64,000 bases of DNA from Paragordius varius (taxonomy: Eukaryota; Nematomorpha). Under the pieces are notes generated by a model that was not told where the DNA came from, did no database searches, and saw only the letters and a list, made by a program, of their open reading frames with translations. The position numbers and the translations under genes are program-made. This document shows positions 1 through 10,251 of this stretch, piece by piece (the stretch's first letter is position 1; each line of letters starts with the position of its first letter). Where the stretch lies: NCBI GenBank assembly GCA_964247055.1, contig OZ176050.1, positions 1,426,001 to 1,490,000 on the forward strand, given 5' to 3'.

Positions 1-570
1 AAAAATCGGATATTGGTCACCGGTGAACAAAACTATATTTTATACATTCTCTTAGTAAGACTACATCAAAATATAGAGATAGTTTGACAAACTATTTCAC
101 ATCCGATTTTTACAACGATATTAAAAATTAATGTATAAAACTAGTCGTATCAATAAATCGCATCAATACTCAAGTTAAACTTTGTCCTTAAAAATCGGAT
201 ATTGGGCACCGGTGAACAAAATTATTTTTTTTACATCTCTTAGTAGGACTACATCAAAATATAGAGATAGTTTGGCAAACTCTTTCATATCCGATTTTTA
301 CAACGATACTTTAAAAATTAATGTATAAAACTAGTCGTATCAATAAATCGCATCAATACTCAAGTTAAACTTTGTCCTTAAAAATCGGATATTGGTCACC
401 GGTGAACAAAATTATTTTTTATACATTCTCTTAGCAAGACTACATCAAAATATAAAGATAGTTTGACAAACTCTTTCATATCCGATTTTTACAACGATAC
501 TTTAAAAATTAATGTATAAAACTAGTCGTATCAATAAATCGCATCAATACTCAAAGTAAACTTTGTCCTT
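1..570 (+). repeat. Three long monomers at the left window edge (189, 190, 191 bp)
   Basis: These copies start at 1, 190 and 380. The first has the AAAACTA/CACATCC markers, a 3-bp deletion giving GATATTAAAAATT, and a private ACTATATTTTAT. The second has the GGGCACC marker with a 1-bp deletion (ACATCTCTT). The third has GCAAGAC with ATAAAGATAG. This order (GGGCACC type, then GCAAGAC type) recurs in region A near 4215-4595 and 18808-19188. Confidence 0.85.
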
Positions 571-2007
571 AAAAATCGGATATTGGTCACCGGTGAACAA
601 AATTATTTTTTATACATTCTCTTAGTAAGACTACATCAAAATATAGAGATAGTTTGGCAAACTCTTTCATATCCGATTTTTACAACGATACTTTAAAAAT
701 TATGGTATTAAACCAGTCGCATCAATACTCAAGTTAAACTTTGTCCTTAAAAATCGGATATTGGTCACCGGTGAACAAAATTATTTTTTATACATTCTCT
801 TAGTAAGACTACATCAAAATATAGAGATAGTTTGACAAATTCATTCATATCCGATTTTTACAACGATATTTTAAAAATTATTAAAACTAGTCGCATCAAT
901 ACTCAAGTTAAACTTTGTCCTTAAAAATCGAATATACCGGTGAACAAAATTATTTTTTATACATTCTCTTAGTAGGACTACATCAAAATATAGAGATAGT
1001 TTGACAAACTCTTTCATATCCGATTTTTACAACGATACTTTAAAAATTAATGTATAAAACTAGTCGCATCAATACTCAAGTTAAACATTGTCCTTAAAAA
1101 TCGGATATTGGTCACCGGTGAACAAAACTATTTTTTATACATTCTCTTAGTAAGACTACATCAAAATATAGAGATAGTTTGACAAACTCTTTCACATCCG
1201 ATTTTTACAACGATACTTTAAAAATTAATGTATAAAACTAGTCGTATCAATAAATCGCATCAATACTCAAGTTAAACTTTGTCCTTAAAAATCGGATATT
1301 GGTCACCGGTTAACAAAATTATTTTTTATACATTCTCTTAGTAGGACTACATCAAAATATAGAGATTTGGCAAACTCTTTCTATCCGATTTTTACAACGA
1401 TACTTTAAAAATTAATGTATAAAACTAGTCGCATCAATACTCAAGTTAAACTTTGTCCTTAAAAATCGGATATTTGGCACCGGTGAACAAAATTATTTTT
1501 TATACATTCTCTTAGTAGGACTACATCAAAATATAGAGATAGTTTGGCAAACTCTTTCATATCCGATTTTTACAACGATACTTTAAAAATTAATGTATAA
1601 AACTAGTCGCATCAATACTCAGGTTAAACTTTGTCCTTAAAAATCGGATATTGGTCATCTGTGAACAAAATTATTTTTTATACATTCTTTTAGCAAGACT
1701 ACATCAAAATATAAAGATAGTTTGACAAACTCTTTCATATCCGATTTTTACAACGATACTTTAAAAATTAATGTATAAAACTAGTCGTATCAATAAATCG
1801 CATCAATACTCAAGTTAAACTTTGTCCTTAAAAATCGGATATTGGTCACCGGTGAACAAAATTATTTTTTATACATTCTCTTAGTAGGACTACATCAAAA
1901 TATAGAGATAGTTTGGCAAACTCTTTCATATCCGATTTTTACAACGATACTTTAAAAATTATGGTATTAAACCAGTCGCATCAATACTCAAGTTAAACTT
2001 TGTCCTT

Positions 2008-2742
2008 AAAAATCGGATATTGGTCACCGGTGAACAAAATTATTTTTTATACATTCTCTTAGTAACACTACATCAAAATATAGAGATAGTTTGACAAACT
2101 CTTTCATATCCGATTTTTACAACGATACTTTAATAATTAATGTATTAAACTAGTCGCATCAATACTCTAGCTAAACATTGTCCTTAAAAATCGGATATTG
2201 GTCACCGGTGAACAAAACTATTTTTTATACATTCTCTTAGTAAGACTACATCAAAATATAGAGATAGTTTGACAAACTCTTTCACATCCGATTTTTACAA
2301 CGATATTAAAAATTAATGTATAAAACTAGTCGTATCAATAAATCGCATCAATACTCAAGTTAAACTTTGTCCTTAAAAATCGGATATTGGTCACCGGTGA
2401 ACAAAATTATTTTTTATACATTCTCTTAGTAGGACTACATCAAAATATAGAGATAGTTTGGCAAACACTTGCATATCCGATTTTTACAACGATACTTTAA
2501 AAATTAATGTATAAAACTAGTCGCATCAATACTCAAGTTAAACTTTGTCCTTAAAAATCGGATATTGGGCACCGGTGAACAAAATTATTTTTTATACATC
2601 TCTTAGTAGGACCATATCAAAATATAGAGATAGTTTGGCAAACTCTTTCAGATCCGATTTTTACAACGATACTTTAAAAATTAATGTATAAAACTAGTCG
2701 TATCAATAAATCGCATCAATACTCAAGTTAAACTTTGTCCTT
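2008..2742 (+). repeat. 735-bp four-monomer segment repeated at 12811
   Basis: Four consecutive monomers (178, 189, 178, 190 bp) reappear in the same order at 12811-13545, an offset of 10803 bp. Rare shared markers are GTAACACTAC, GGCAAACACTTGCATATCC, GGACCATATC and TTTCAGATCC. The last two recur once more near 17583-17625. Confidence 0.85.
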
Positions 2743-3655
2743 AAAAATCGGATATTGGTCACCGGTGAACAAAATTATTTTTTATACATTCTCTTAGTAA
2801 GACTACATCAAAATATAGAGATAGTTTGACAAACTCTTTCATATCCGATTTTTACAACGATACTTTAATAATTAATGTATTAAACTAGTCGCATCAATAC
2901 TCTAGCTAAACATTGTCCTTAAAAATCGGATATTGGTCACCGGTGAACAAAACTATTTTTTATACATTCTCTTAGTAAGACTACATCAAAATATAGAGAT
3001 AGTTTGACAAACTTTTTCACATCCGATTTTTACAACGATATTAAAAATTAATGTATAAAACTAGTCGTATCAATAAATCGCATCAATACTCAAGTTAAAC
3101 TTTGTCCTTAAAAATCGGATATTGGTCACCGGTGAACAAAATTATTTTTTATACATTCTCTTAGTAGGACTACATCAAAATATAGAGATAGTTTGGCAAA
3201 CTCTTTCATATCCGATTTTTACAACGATACTTTAAAAATTAATGTATAAAACTAGTCGCATCAATACTCAAGTTAAACTTTGTCCTTAAAAATCGGATAT
3301 TGGGCACCGGTGAACAAAATTATTTTTTATACATCTCTTAGTAGGACTACATCAAAATATAGAGATAGTTTGGCAAACTCTTTCATATGCGATTTTTACA
3401 ACGATACTTTAAAAATTAATGTATAAAACTAGTCGTATCAATAAATCGCATCAATACTCAAGTTAAACTTTGTCCTTAAAAATCGGATATTGGTCACCGG
3501 TGAACAAAATTATTTTTTATACATTCTCTTAGTAGGACTACATCAAAATATCGAGATAGTTTGGCAAACTCTTTCATATCCGATTTTTACAACGATACTT
3601 TAAAAATTAATGTATAAAACTAGTCGCATCAATACTCAAGTTAAACTTTGTCCTT

Positions 3656-5504
3656 AAAAATCGGATATTGGGCACCGGTGAACAAAATTATTTTTTATAC
3701 ATCTCTTAGTAGGACTACATCAAAATATAGAGATAGTTTGGCAAACTCTTTCATATGCGATTTTTACAACGATACTTTAAAAATTAATGTATAAAACTAG
3801 TCGTATCAATAAATCGCATCAATACTCAAGTTAAACTTTGTCCTTAAAAATCGGATATTGGTCACCGGTGAACAAAATTATTTTTTATACATTCTCTTAG
3901 CAAGACTACATCAAAATATAAAGATAGTTTGACAAACTCTTTCATATCCGATTTTTACAACGATACTTTAAAAATTAATGTATAAAACTAGTCGTATCAA
4001 TAAATCGCATCAATACTCAAGTTAAACTTTGTCCTTAAAAATCGGATATTGGTCACCGGTGAACAAAATTATTTTTTATACATTCTCTTAGTAGGACTAC
4101 ATCAAAATATAGAGATAGTTTAGCAAACTCTTTCATATCCGATTTTTACAACGATACTTTAAAAATTAATGTATAAAACTAGTCGCATCAATACTCAAGT
4201 TAAACTTTGTCCTTAAAAATCGGATATTGGGCACCGGTGAACAAAATTATTTTTTATACATCTCTTAGTAGGACTACATCAAAATATAGAGATAGTTTGG
4301 CAAACTCTTTCATATCCGATTTTTACAACGATACTTTAAAAATTAATGTATAAAACTAGTCGTATCAATAAATCGCATCAATACTCAAGTTAAACTTTGT
4401 CCTTAAAAATCGGATATTGGTCACCGGTGAACAAAATTATTTTTTATACATTCTCTTAGCAAGACTACATCAAAATATAAAGATAGTTTGACAAACTCTT
4501 TCATATCCGATTTTTACAACGATACTTTAAAAATTAATGTATAAAACTAGTCGTATCAATAAATCGCATCAATACTCAAGTTAAACTTTGTCCTTAAAAA
4601 TCGGATATTGGTCACCGGTGAACAAAATTATTTTTTATACATTCTCTTAGTAGGACTACATCAAAATATAGAGATAGTTTGGCAAACTCTTGCATATCCG
4701 ATTTTTACAACGATACTTTAAAAATTAATGTATAAAACTAGTCGCATCAATACTCAAGTTAAACTTTGTCCTTAAAAATCGGATATTGGGCACCGGTGAA
4801 CCAAATTATTTTTTATACATCTCTTAGTAGGACTACATCAAAATATAGAGATAGTTTGGCAAACTCTTTCATATCCGATTTTTACAACGATACTTTAAAA
4901 ATTAATGTATAAAACTAGTCGTATCAATAAATCGCATCAATACTCAAGTTAAACTTTGTCCTTAAAAATCGGATATTGGTCACCGGTGAACAAAATTATT
5001 TTTTATACATTCTCTTAGTAAGACTACATCAAAATATAGAGATAGTTTGACAAACTCTTTCATATCCGATTTTTACAACGATACTTTAATAATTAATGTA
5101 TTAAACTAGTCGCATCAATACTCTAGCTAAACATTGTCCTTAAAAATCGGATATTGGTCACCGGTGAACAAAACTATTTTTTATACATTCTCTTAGTAAG
5201 ACTACATCAAAATATAGAGATAGTTTGACAAACTTTTTCACATCCGATTTTTACAACGATATTAAAAATTAATGTATAAAACTAGTCGTATCAATAAATC
5301 GCATCAATACTCAAGTTAAACTTTGTCCTTAAAAATCGGATATTGGTCACCGGTGAACAAAATTATTTTTTATACATTCTCTTAGTAGGACTACATCAAT
5401 AGAGATAGTTTGGCAAACTCTTTCATATCCGATTTTTACAACGATACTTTAAAAATTAATGTATAAAACTAGTCGCATCAATACTCAAGTTAAACTTTGT
5501 CCTT
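3656..5504 (+). repeat. 1849-bp ten-monomer block repeated 14.6 kb downstream
   Basis: Ten monomers (190, 191, 178, 190, 191, 178, 190, 178, 189, 174 bp) match 18249-20097 in order and length. Shared rare markers are CATATGCG, TTTAGCAAAC, CTTGCATATCC and CATCAATAGAGATAG (a 4-bp deletion). Two of these, checked directly (4121/18714 and 5391/19984), both give an offset of 14593 bp. Confidence 0.88.
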
Positions 5505-6954
5505 AAAAATCGGATATTGGGCACCGGTGAACAAAATTATTTTTTATACATTCTCTTAGCAAGACTACATCAAAATATAAAGATAGTTTGACAAACTCTT
5601 TCATATCCGATTTTTACAACGATACTTTAAAAATTAATGTATAAAACTAGTCGTATCAATAAATCGCATCAATACTCAAAGTAAACTTTGTCCTTAAAAA
5701 TCGGATATTGGTCACCGGTGAACAAAATTATTTCTTATACATTCTCTTAGTAAGACTACATCAAAATATAGAGATAGTTTGGCAAACTCTTTCATATCCG
5801 ATTTTTACAACGATACTTTAAAAATTATGGTATTAAACCAGTCGCATCAATACTCAAGTTAAACTTTGTCCTTAAAAATCGGATATTGGTCACCGGTGAA
5901 CAAAATTATTTTTTATACGTTCTCTTAGTAAGACTACATCAAAATATAGAGATAGTTTGACAAATTCATTCATATCCGATTTTTACAACGATATTTTAAA
6001 AATTATTAAAACTAGTCGCATCAATACTCAAGTTAAACTTTGTCCTTAAAAATCGAATATACCGGTGAACAAAATTATTTTTTATACATTCTCTTAGTAG
6101 GACTACATCAAAATATAGAGATAGTTTGACAAACTCTTTCATATCCGATTTTTACAACGATACTTTAAAAATTAATGTATAAAACTAGTCGCATCAATAC
6201 TCAAGTTAAACATTGTCCTTAAAAATCGGATATTGGTCACCGGTGAACAAAACTATTTTTTATACATTCTCTTAGTAAGACTACATCAAAATATAGAGAT
6301 AGTTTGACAAACTCTTTCACATCCGATTTTTACAACGATACTTTAAAAATTAATGTATAAAACTAGTCGTATCAATAAATCGCATCAATACACAAGTTAA
6401 ACTTTGTCCTTAAAAATCGGATATTGGTCACCGGTTAACAAAATTATTTTTTATACATTCTCTTAGTAGGACTACATCAAAATATAGAGATTTGGCAAAC
6501 TCTTTCTATCCGATTTTTACAACGATATTTTAAAAATTAATGTATAAAACTAGTCGCATCAATACTCAAGTTAAACTTTGTCCTTAAAAATCGGATATTT
6601 GGCACCGGTGAACAAAATTATTTTTTATACATTCTCTTAGTAGGACTACATCAAAATATAGAGATAGTTTGGCAAACTCTTTCATATCCGATTTTTACAA
6701 CGATACTTTAAAAATTAATGTATAAAACTAGTCGCATCAATACTCAGGTTAAACTTTGTCCTTAAAAATCGGATATTGGTCACCGGTGAACAAAATTATT
6801 TTTTATACATTCTGTTAGTAAGACTACATCAAAATATAGAGATAGTTTGGCAAACTCTTTCATATACGATTTTTACAACGATACTTTAAAAATTAATGTA
6901 TAAAACTAGTCGTATCAATAAATCGCATCAATACTCAAGTTAAACTTTGTCCTT

Positions 6955-7501
6955 AAAAATCGGATATTGGTCACCGGTGAACAAAATTATTTTTTATACA
7001 TTCTCTTAGCAAGACTACATCAAAATATAAAGATAGTTTGACAAACTCTTTCATATCCGATTTTTACAACGATACTTTAAAAATTAATGTATAAAACTAG
7101 TCGTATCAATAAATCGCATCAATACTCAAGTTAAACTTTGTCCTTAAAAATCGAATATTGGTCACCGGTGAACAAAATTATTTTTTATACATTCTCTTAG
7201 TAGGACTACATCAAAATATAGAGATAGTTTGGCAAACTCTTTCATATCCGATTTTTACAACGATACTTTAAAAATTATGGTATTAAACCAGTCGCATCAA
7301 TACTCAAGTTAAACTTTGTCCTTAAAAATCGGATATTGGTCACCGGGGAACAAAATTATTTTTTATACATTCTCTTAGTAAGACTACATCAAAATATAGA
7401 GATAGTTTGACAAACTCTTTCATATCCGATTTTTACAACGATACTTTAATAATTAATGTATTAAACTAGTCGCATCAATACTCTAGCTAAACATTGTCCT
7501 T
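6955..7501 (+). repeat. 547-bp three-monomer segment repeated at 20288
   Basis: Monomers of 191, 178 and 178 bp recur at 20288-20834. Shared rare markers are TCGAATATTGG followed by ACCGGGGAAC. The offset is 13333 bp, unlike the 14593-bp offset of the neighbouring block, so the two dispersed matches are not one simple duplication. Confidence 0.8.
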
Positions 7502-8237
7502 AAAAATCGGATATTTGGCACCGGTGAACAAAATTATTTTTTATACATTCTCTTAGTAGGACTACATCAAAATATAGAGATAGTTTGGCAAACTCTTTCA
7601 TATCCGATTTTTACAACGATACTTTAAAAATTAATGTATAAAACTAGTCGCATCAATACTCAGGTTAAACTTTGTCCTTAAAAATCGGATATTGGTCACC
7701 GGTGAACAAAATTATTTTTTATACATTCTGTTAGTAAGACTACATCAAAATATAGAGATAGTTTGGCAAACTCTTTCATATACGATTTTTACAACGATAC
7801 TTTAAAAATTAATGTATAAAACTAGTCGTATCAATAAATCGCATCAATACTCAAGTTAAACTTTGTCCTTAAAAATCGGATATTGGTCACCGGTGAACAA
7901 AATTATTTTTTATACATTCTCTTAGTAAGACTACATCAAAATATAGAGATAGTTTGACAAACTCTTTCACATTCGATTTTTACAACGATATTAAAAATTA
8001 ATGTATAAAACTAGTCGTATCAATAAATCGCATCAATACTCAAGTTAAACTTTGTCCTTAAAAATCGGATATTGGTCACCGGTGAACAAAATTATTTTTT
8101 ATACATTCTCTTAGTAGGACTACATCAAAATATAGAGATAGTTTGGCAAACTCTTTCATATCCGATTTTTACAACGATACTTTAAAAATTAATGTATAAA
8201 ACTAGTCGCATCAATACTCAAGTTAAACATTGTCCTT

Positions 8238-8428
8238 AAAAATCGGATATTGGTCACCGGTGAACAAAACTATTTTTTATACATTCTCTTAGTAAGACTA
8301 CATCAAAATATAGAGATAGTTTGACAAACTCTTTCACATCCGATTTTTACAACGATACTTTAAAAATTAATGTATAAAACTAGTCGTATCAATAAATCGC
8401 ATCAATACTCAAGTTAAACTTTGTCCTT
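8238..8428 (+). repeat. Representative 191-bp (long-class) monomer
   Basis: This copy is colinear with the 178-bp monomer except for 13 extra bases near the right end, where two imperfect 13-mers lie in tandem (8384-8396 and 8397-8409). It also carries the linked marker set AAAACTA, GACAAAC and CACATCC that defines one recurrent monomer type throughout regions A and F. Long and short copies are interspersed rather than segregated, so the length change predates the present higher-order structure. Confidence 0.95.
8384..8409 (+). repeat. 13-bp internal tandem duplication that makes the long monomer
   Basis: The two adjacent 13-mers are TCGTATCAATAAA and TCGCATCAATACT, identical at 10 of 13 bases. 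Short-class monomers have only the second one. The 13-bp difference accounts exactly for 191 versus 178 bp. Whether the long form arose by duplication or the short form by loss cannot be decided from this window alone. Both occur in every region. Confidence 0.9.
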
Positions 8429-9698
8429 AAAAATCGGATATTGGTCACCGGTGAACAAAATTATTTTTTATACATTCTCTTAGTAGGACTACATCAAAAT
8501 ATAGAGATAGTTTGGCAAACTCTTTCATATCCGATTTTTACAACGATACTTTAAAAATTAATGTATAAAACTAGTCGCATCAATACTCAAGTTAAACTTT
8601 GTCCTTAAAAATCGGAAATTTGGCACCGGTGAACAAAATTATTTTTTATACATTCTCTTAGTAGGACTACATCAAAATATAGAGATAGTTTGGCAAACTC
8701 TTTCATATCCGATTTTTACAACGATACTTTAAAAATTAATGTATAAAACTAGTCGCATCAATACTCAGGTTAAACTTTGTCCTTAAAAATCGGATATTGG
8801 TCACCGGTGAACAAAATTATTTTTTATACATTCTGTTAGTAAGACTACATCAAAATATAGAGATAGTTTGGCAAACTCTTTCATATCCGATTTTTACAAC
8901 GATACTTTAAAAATCAATGTATAAAACTAGTCGTATCAATAAATCGCATCAATACTCAAGTTAAACTTTGTCCTTAAAAATCGGATATTGGTCACCGGTG
9001 AACAAAATTATTTTTTATACATTCTCTTAGTAGGACTACATCAAAATATAGAGATAGTTTGGCAAACTCTTTCATATCCGATTTTTACAACGATACTTTA
9101 AAAATTATGGTATTAAACCAGTCGCATCAATACTCAAGTTAAACTTTGTCCTTAAAAATCGGATATTGGTCACCGGTGAACAAAATTATTTTTTATACAT
9201 TCTCTTAGTAAGACTACATCAAAATATAGAGATAGTTTGACAAACTCTTTCATATCCGATTTTTACAACGATACTTTAATAATTAATGTATTAAACTAGT
9301 CGCATCAATACTCTAGCTAAACATTGTCCTTAAAAATCGGATATTGGTCACCGGTGAACAAAACTATTTTTTATACATTCTCTTAGTAAGACTACATCAA
9401 AATATAGAGATAGTTTGACAAACTCTTTCACATTCGATTTTTACAACGATATTAAAAATTAATGTATAAAACTAGTCGTATCAATAAATCGCATCAATAC
9501 TCAAGTTAAACTTTGTCCTTAAAAATCGGATATTGGTCACCGGTGAACAAAATTATTTTTTATACATTCTCTTAGTAGGACTACATCAAAATATAGAGAT
9601 AGTTTGGCAAACTCTTTCATATCCGATTTTTACAACGATACTTTAAAAATTAATGTATAAAACTAGTCGCATCAATACTCAAGTTAAACATTGTCCTT

Positions 9699-10080
9699 AA
9701 AAATCGGATATTGGTCACCGGTGAACAAAACTATTTTTTATACATTCTCTTAGTAAGACTACATCAAAATATAGAGATAGTTTGACAAACTCTTTCACAT
9801 CCGATTTTTACAACGATACTTTAAAAATTAATGTATAAAACTAGTCGTATCAATAAATCGCATCAATACTCAAGTTAAACTTTGTCCTTAAAAATCGGAT
9901 ATTGGTCACCGGTGAACAAAACTATTTTTTATACATTCTCTTAGTAAGACTACATCAAAATATAGAGATAGTTTGACAAACTCTTTCACATCCGATTTTT
10001 ACAACGATACTTTAAAAATTAATGTATAAAACTAGTCGTATCAATAAATCGCATCAATACTCAAGTTAAACTTTGTCCTT
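9699..10080 (+). repeat. Tandem pair of near-identical 191-bp monomers
   Basis: Two adjacent long monomers of the AAAACTA/GACAAAC/CACATCC type sit side by side, which is unusual because this type is normally followed by a GTAGGAC/GGCAAAC short monomer. The next HOR copy has only one (14991-15181). A single-monomer gain or loss is the simplest reading. Confidence 0.85.
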
Positions 10081-10093
10081 AAAAATCGGATAT
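10080..10093 (+). repeat. Left arm of 14-bp perfect inverted repeat in the monomer
   Basis: TAAAAATCGGATAT is the exact reverse complement of ATATCCGATTTTTA at 10179-10192. The arms start 99 bp apart in this monomer. The right arm is followed 67-68 bp later by the left arm of the next monomer. The motif therefore recurs in alternating orientation through the short-monomer array. It spans the boundary I chose between monomers (last T of one and first 13 bases of the next). Confidence 0.9.
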
Positions 10094-10096
10094 TGG

Positions 10097-10106
10097 TCAC
10101 CGGTGA
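10097..10106. repeat. 10-bp palindrome TCACCGGTGA in each monomer
   Basis: This is a perfect palindrome. With one mismatched pair it extends to 18 bp (TTGGTCACCGGTGAACAA). It is the most GC-rich stretch of an otherwise AT-rich monomer and is kept in most copies. It is broken in family-specific ways: GGTTAAC (near 1309 and 6434), GGGGAAC (7345 and 20678), GGTAAAC (near 11750, 12477, 16840 and 21606), CACCTTTGAAC (near 32872 and 34624), GGTCAAC (50560, 52556, 56550, 58348, 59598, 61916) and CCCGTGAAC. I cannot say whether a protein binds it. Confidence 0.85.
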
Positions 10107-10160
10107 ACAAAATTATTTTTTATACATTCTCTTAGTAGGACTACATCAAAATATAGAGAT

Positions 10161-10173
10161 AGTTTGGCAAACT
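10161..10173. repeat. 13-bp odd palindrome AGTTTG-R-CAAACT in each monomer
   Basis: The half-sites AGTTTG and CAAACT are perfect complements around one central base at monomer position 87. That base is one of the most variable in the satellite (GACAAAC versus GGCAAAC, both in many copies), yet a change there leaves the dyad intact. A few families lose it: TTTAGCAAAC (4121, 18714), GACCTC forms (near 23082, 25544, 28015, 29947, 47071) and AGAGATTTGGC (1361, 6486). Confidence 0.85.
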
Positions 10174-10178
10174 CTTTC

Positions 10179-10192
10179 ATATCCGATTTTTA
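10179..10192 (-). repeat. Right arm of the 14-bp inverted repeat
   Basis: ATATCCGATTTTTA pairs perfectly with 10080-10093. This arm has more family-specific variants than the left: CACATCC, CATATTCG, CATATGCG, CATATACG, CAGATCC, CATATCCAATT and CATATCTGATT are each shared by sets of related monomers, while the GATTTTTACAACGAT that follows is nearly invariant. Confidence 0.88.
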
Positions 10193-10240
10193 CAACGATA
10201 CTTTAAAAATTAATGTATAAAACTAGTCGCATCAATACTC

Positions 10241-10251
10241 AAGTTAAACTT
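10241..10251. repeat. 11-bp odd palindrome AAGTTAAACTT in each monomer
   Basis: The half-sites AAGTT and AACTT flank a central A at monomer position 166. One common monomer type replaces it with linked changes (AGCTAAACATTG), which abolish the symmetry. In regions C and D a 167-bp monomer class lacks 11 bp here (CTCAGTCCTT), removing almost exactly this dyad. Confidence 0.8.

Larger units (their letters stand above)
571..5695 (+). repeat. Higher-order repeat unit, 28 monomers, 5125 bp (region A)
   Basis: The monomers starting at 571, 749, 923, 1096, 1287 and 1461 recur as 5696, 5874, 6048, 6221, 6412 and 6586, each displaced by exactly 5125 bp. Shared rare markers include AAATTCATTCAT with a missing T-rich block (749/5874), CGAATATACCGG (923/6048), GGTTAAC with AGAGATTTGGC and TTTCTATCC (1287/6412), and TTTGGCACC with CAGGTTAAAC (1461/6586). 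The unit thus defines one HOR period. Its last monomer (5505) is a hybrid that joins the GGGCACC front to a GCAAGAC rear. Confidence 0.85.
5696..8784 (+). repeat. Partial second HOR copy plus a local duplication (region A)
   Basis: Monomers 5696-6763 repeat 571-1638. Later monomers (6955, 7146, 7324) resemble 1639, 1830 and 2008, with one extra 191-bp copy inserted at 6764 (CTGTTAGTAAG, CATATACG). The pair 6586-6954 (TTTGGCACC type then CTGTTAG type) is repeated at 7502-7870 and again at 8607-8975. The regular 28-monomer order is not maintained after 7.5 kb. Confidence 0.75.

Noticed and set aside
10097-10106. TCACCGGTGA as a yeast CDEI-like or known transcription-factor site
   Set aside because: It only partly resembles RTCACRTG and other ACCGGT-containing motifs. 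Short palindromes match many factors and nothing else supports a specific one.
10111-10130. TATA-like stretch TTTTTTATACATTC as a promoter
   Set aside because: It occurs in nearly every monomer with no gene downstream. AT-rich satellite sequence produces such matches by chance.
10080-10192. 14-bp inverted repeat as terminal inverted repeats of an 85-bp MITE
   Set aside because: The arms occur in essentially every monomer at fixed places, with no flanking target duplication and no empty sites. They are a property of the monomer.
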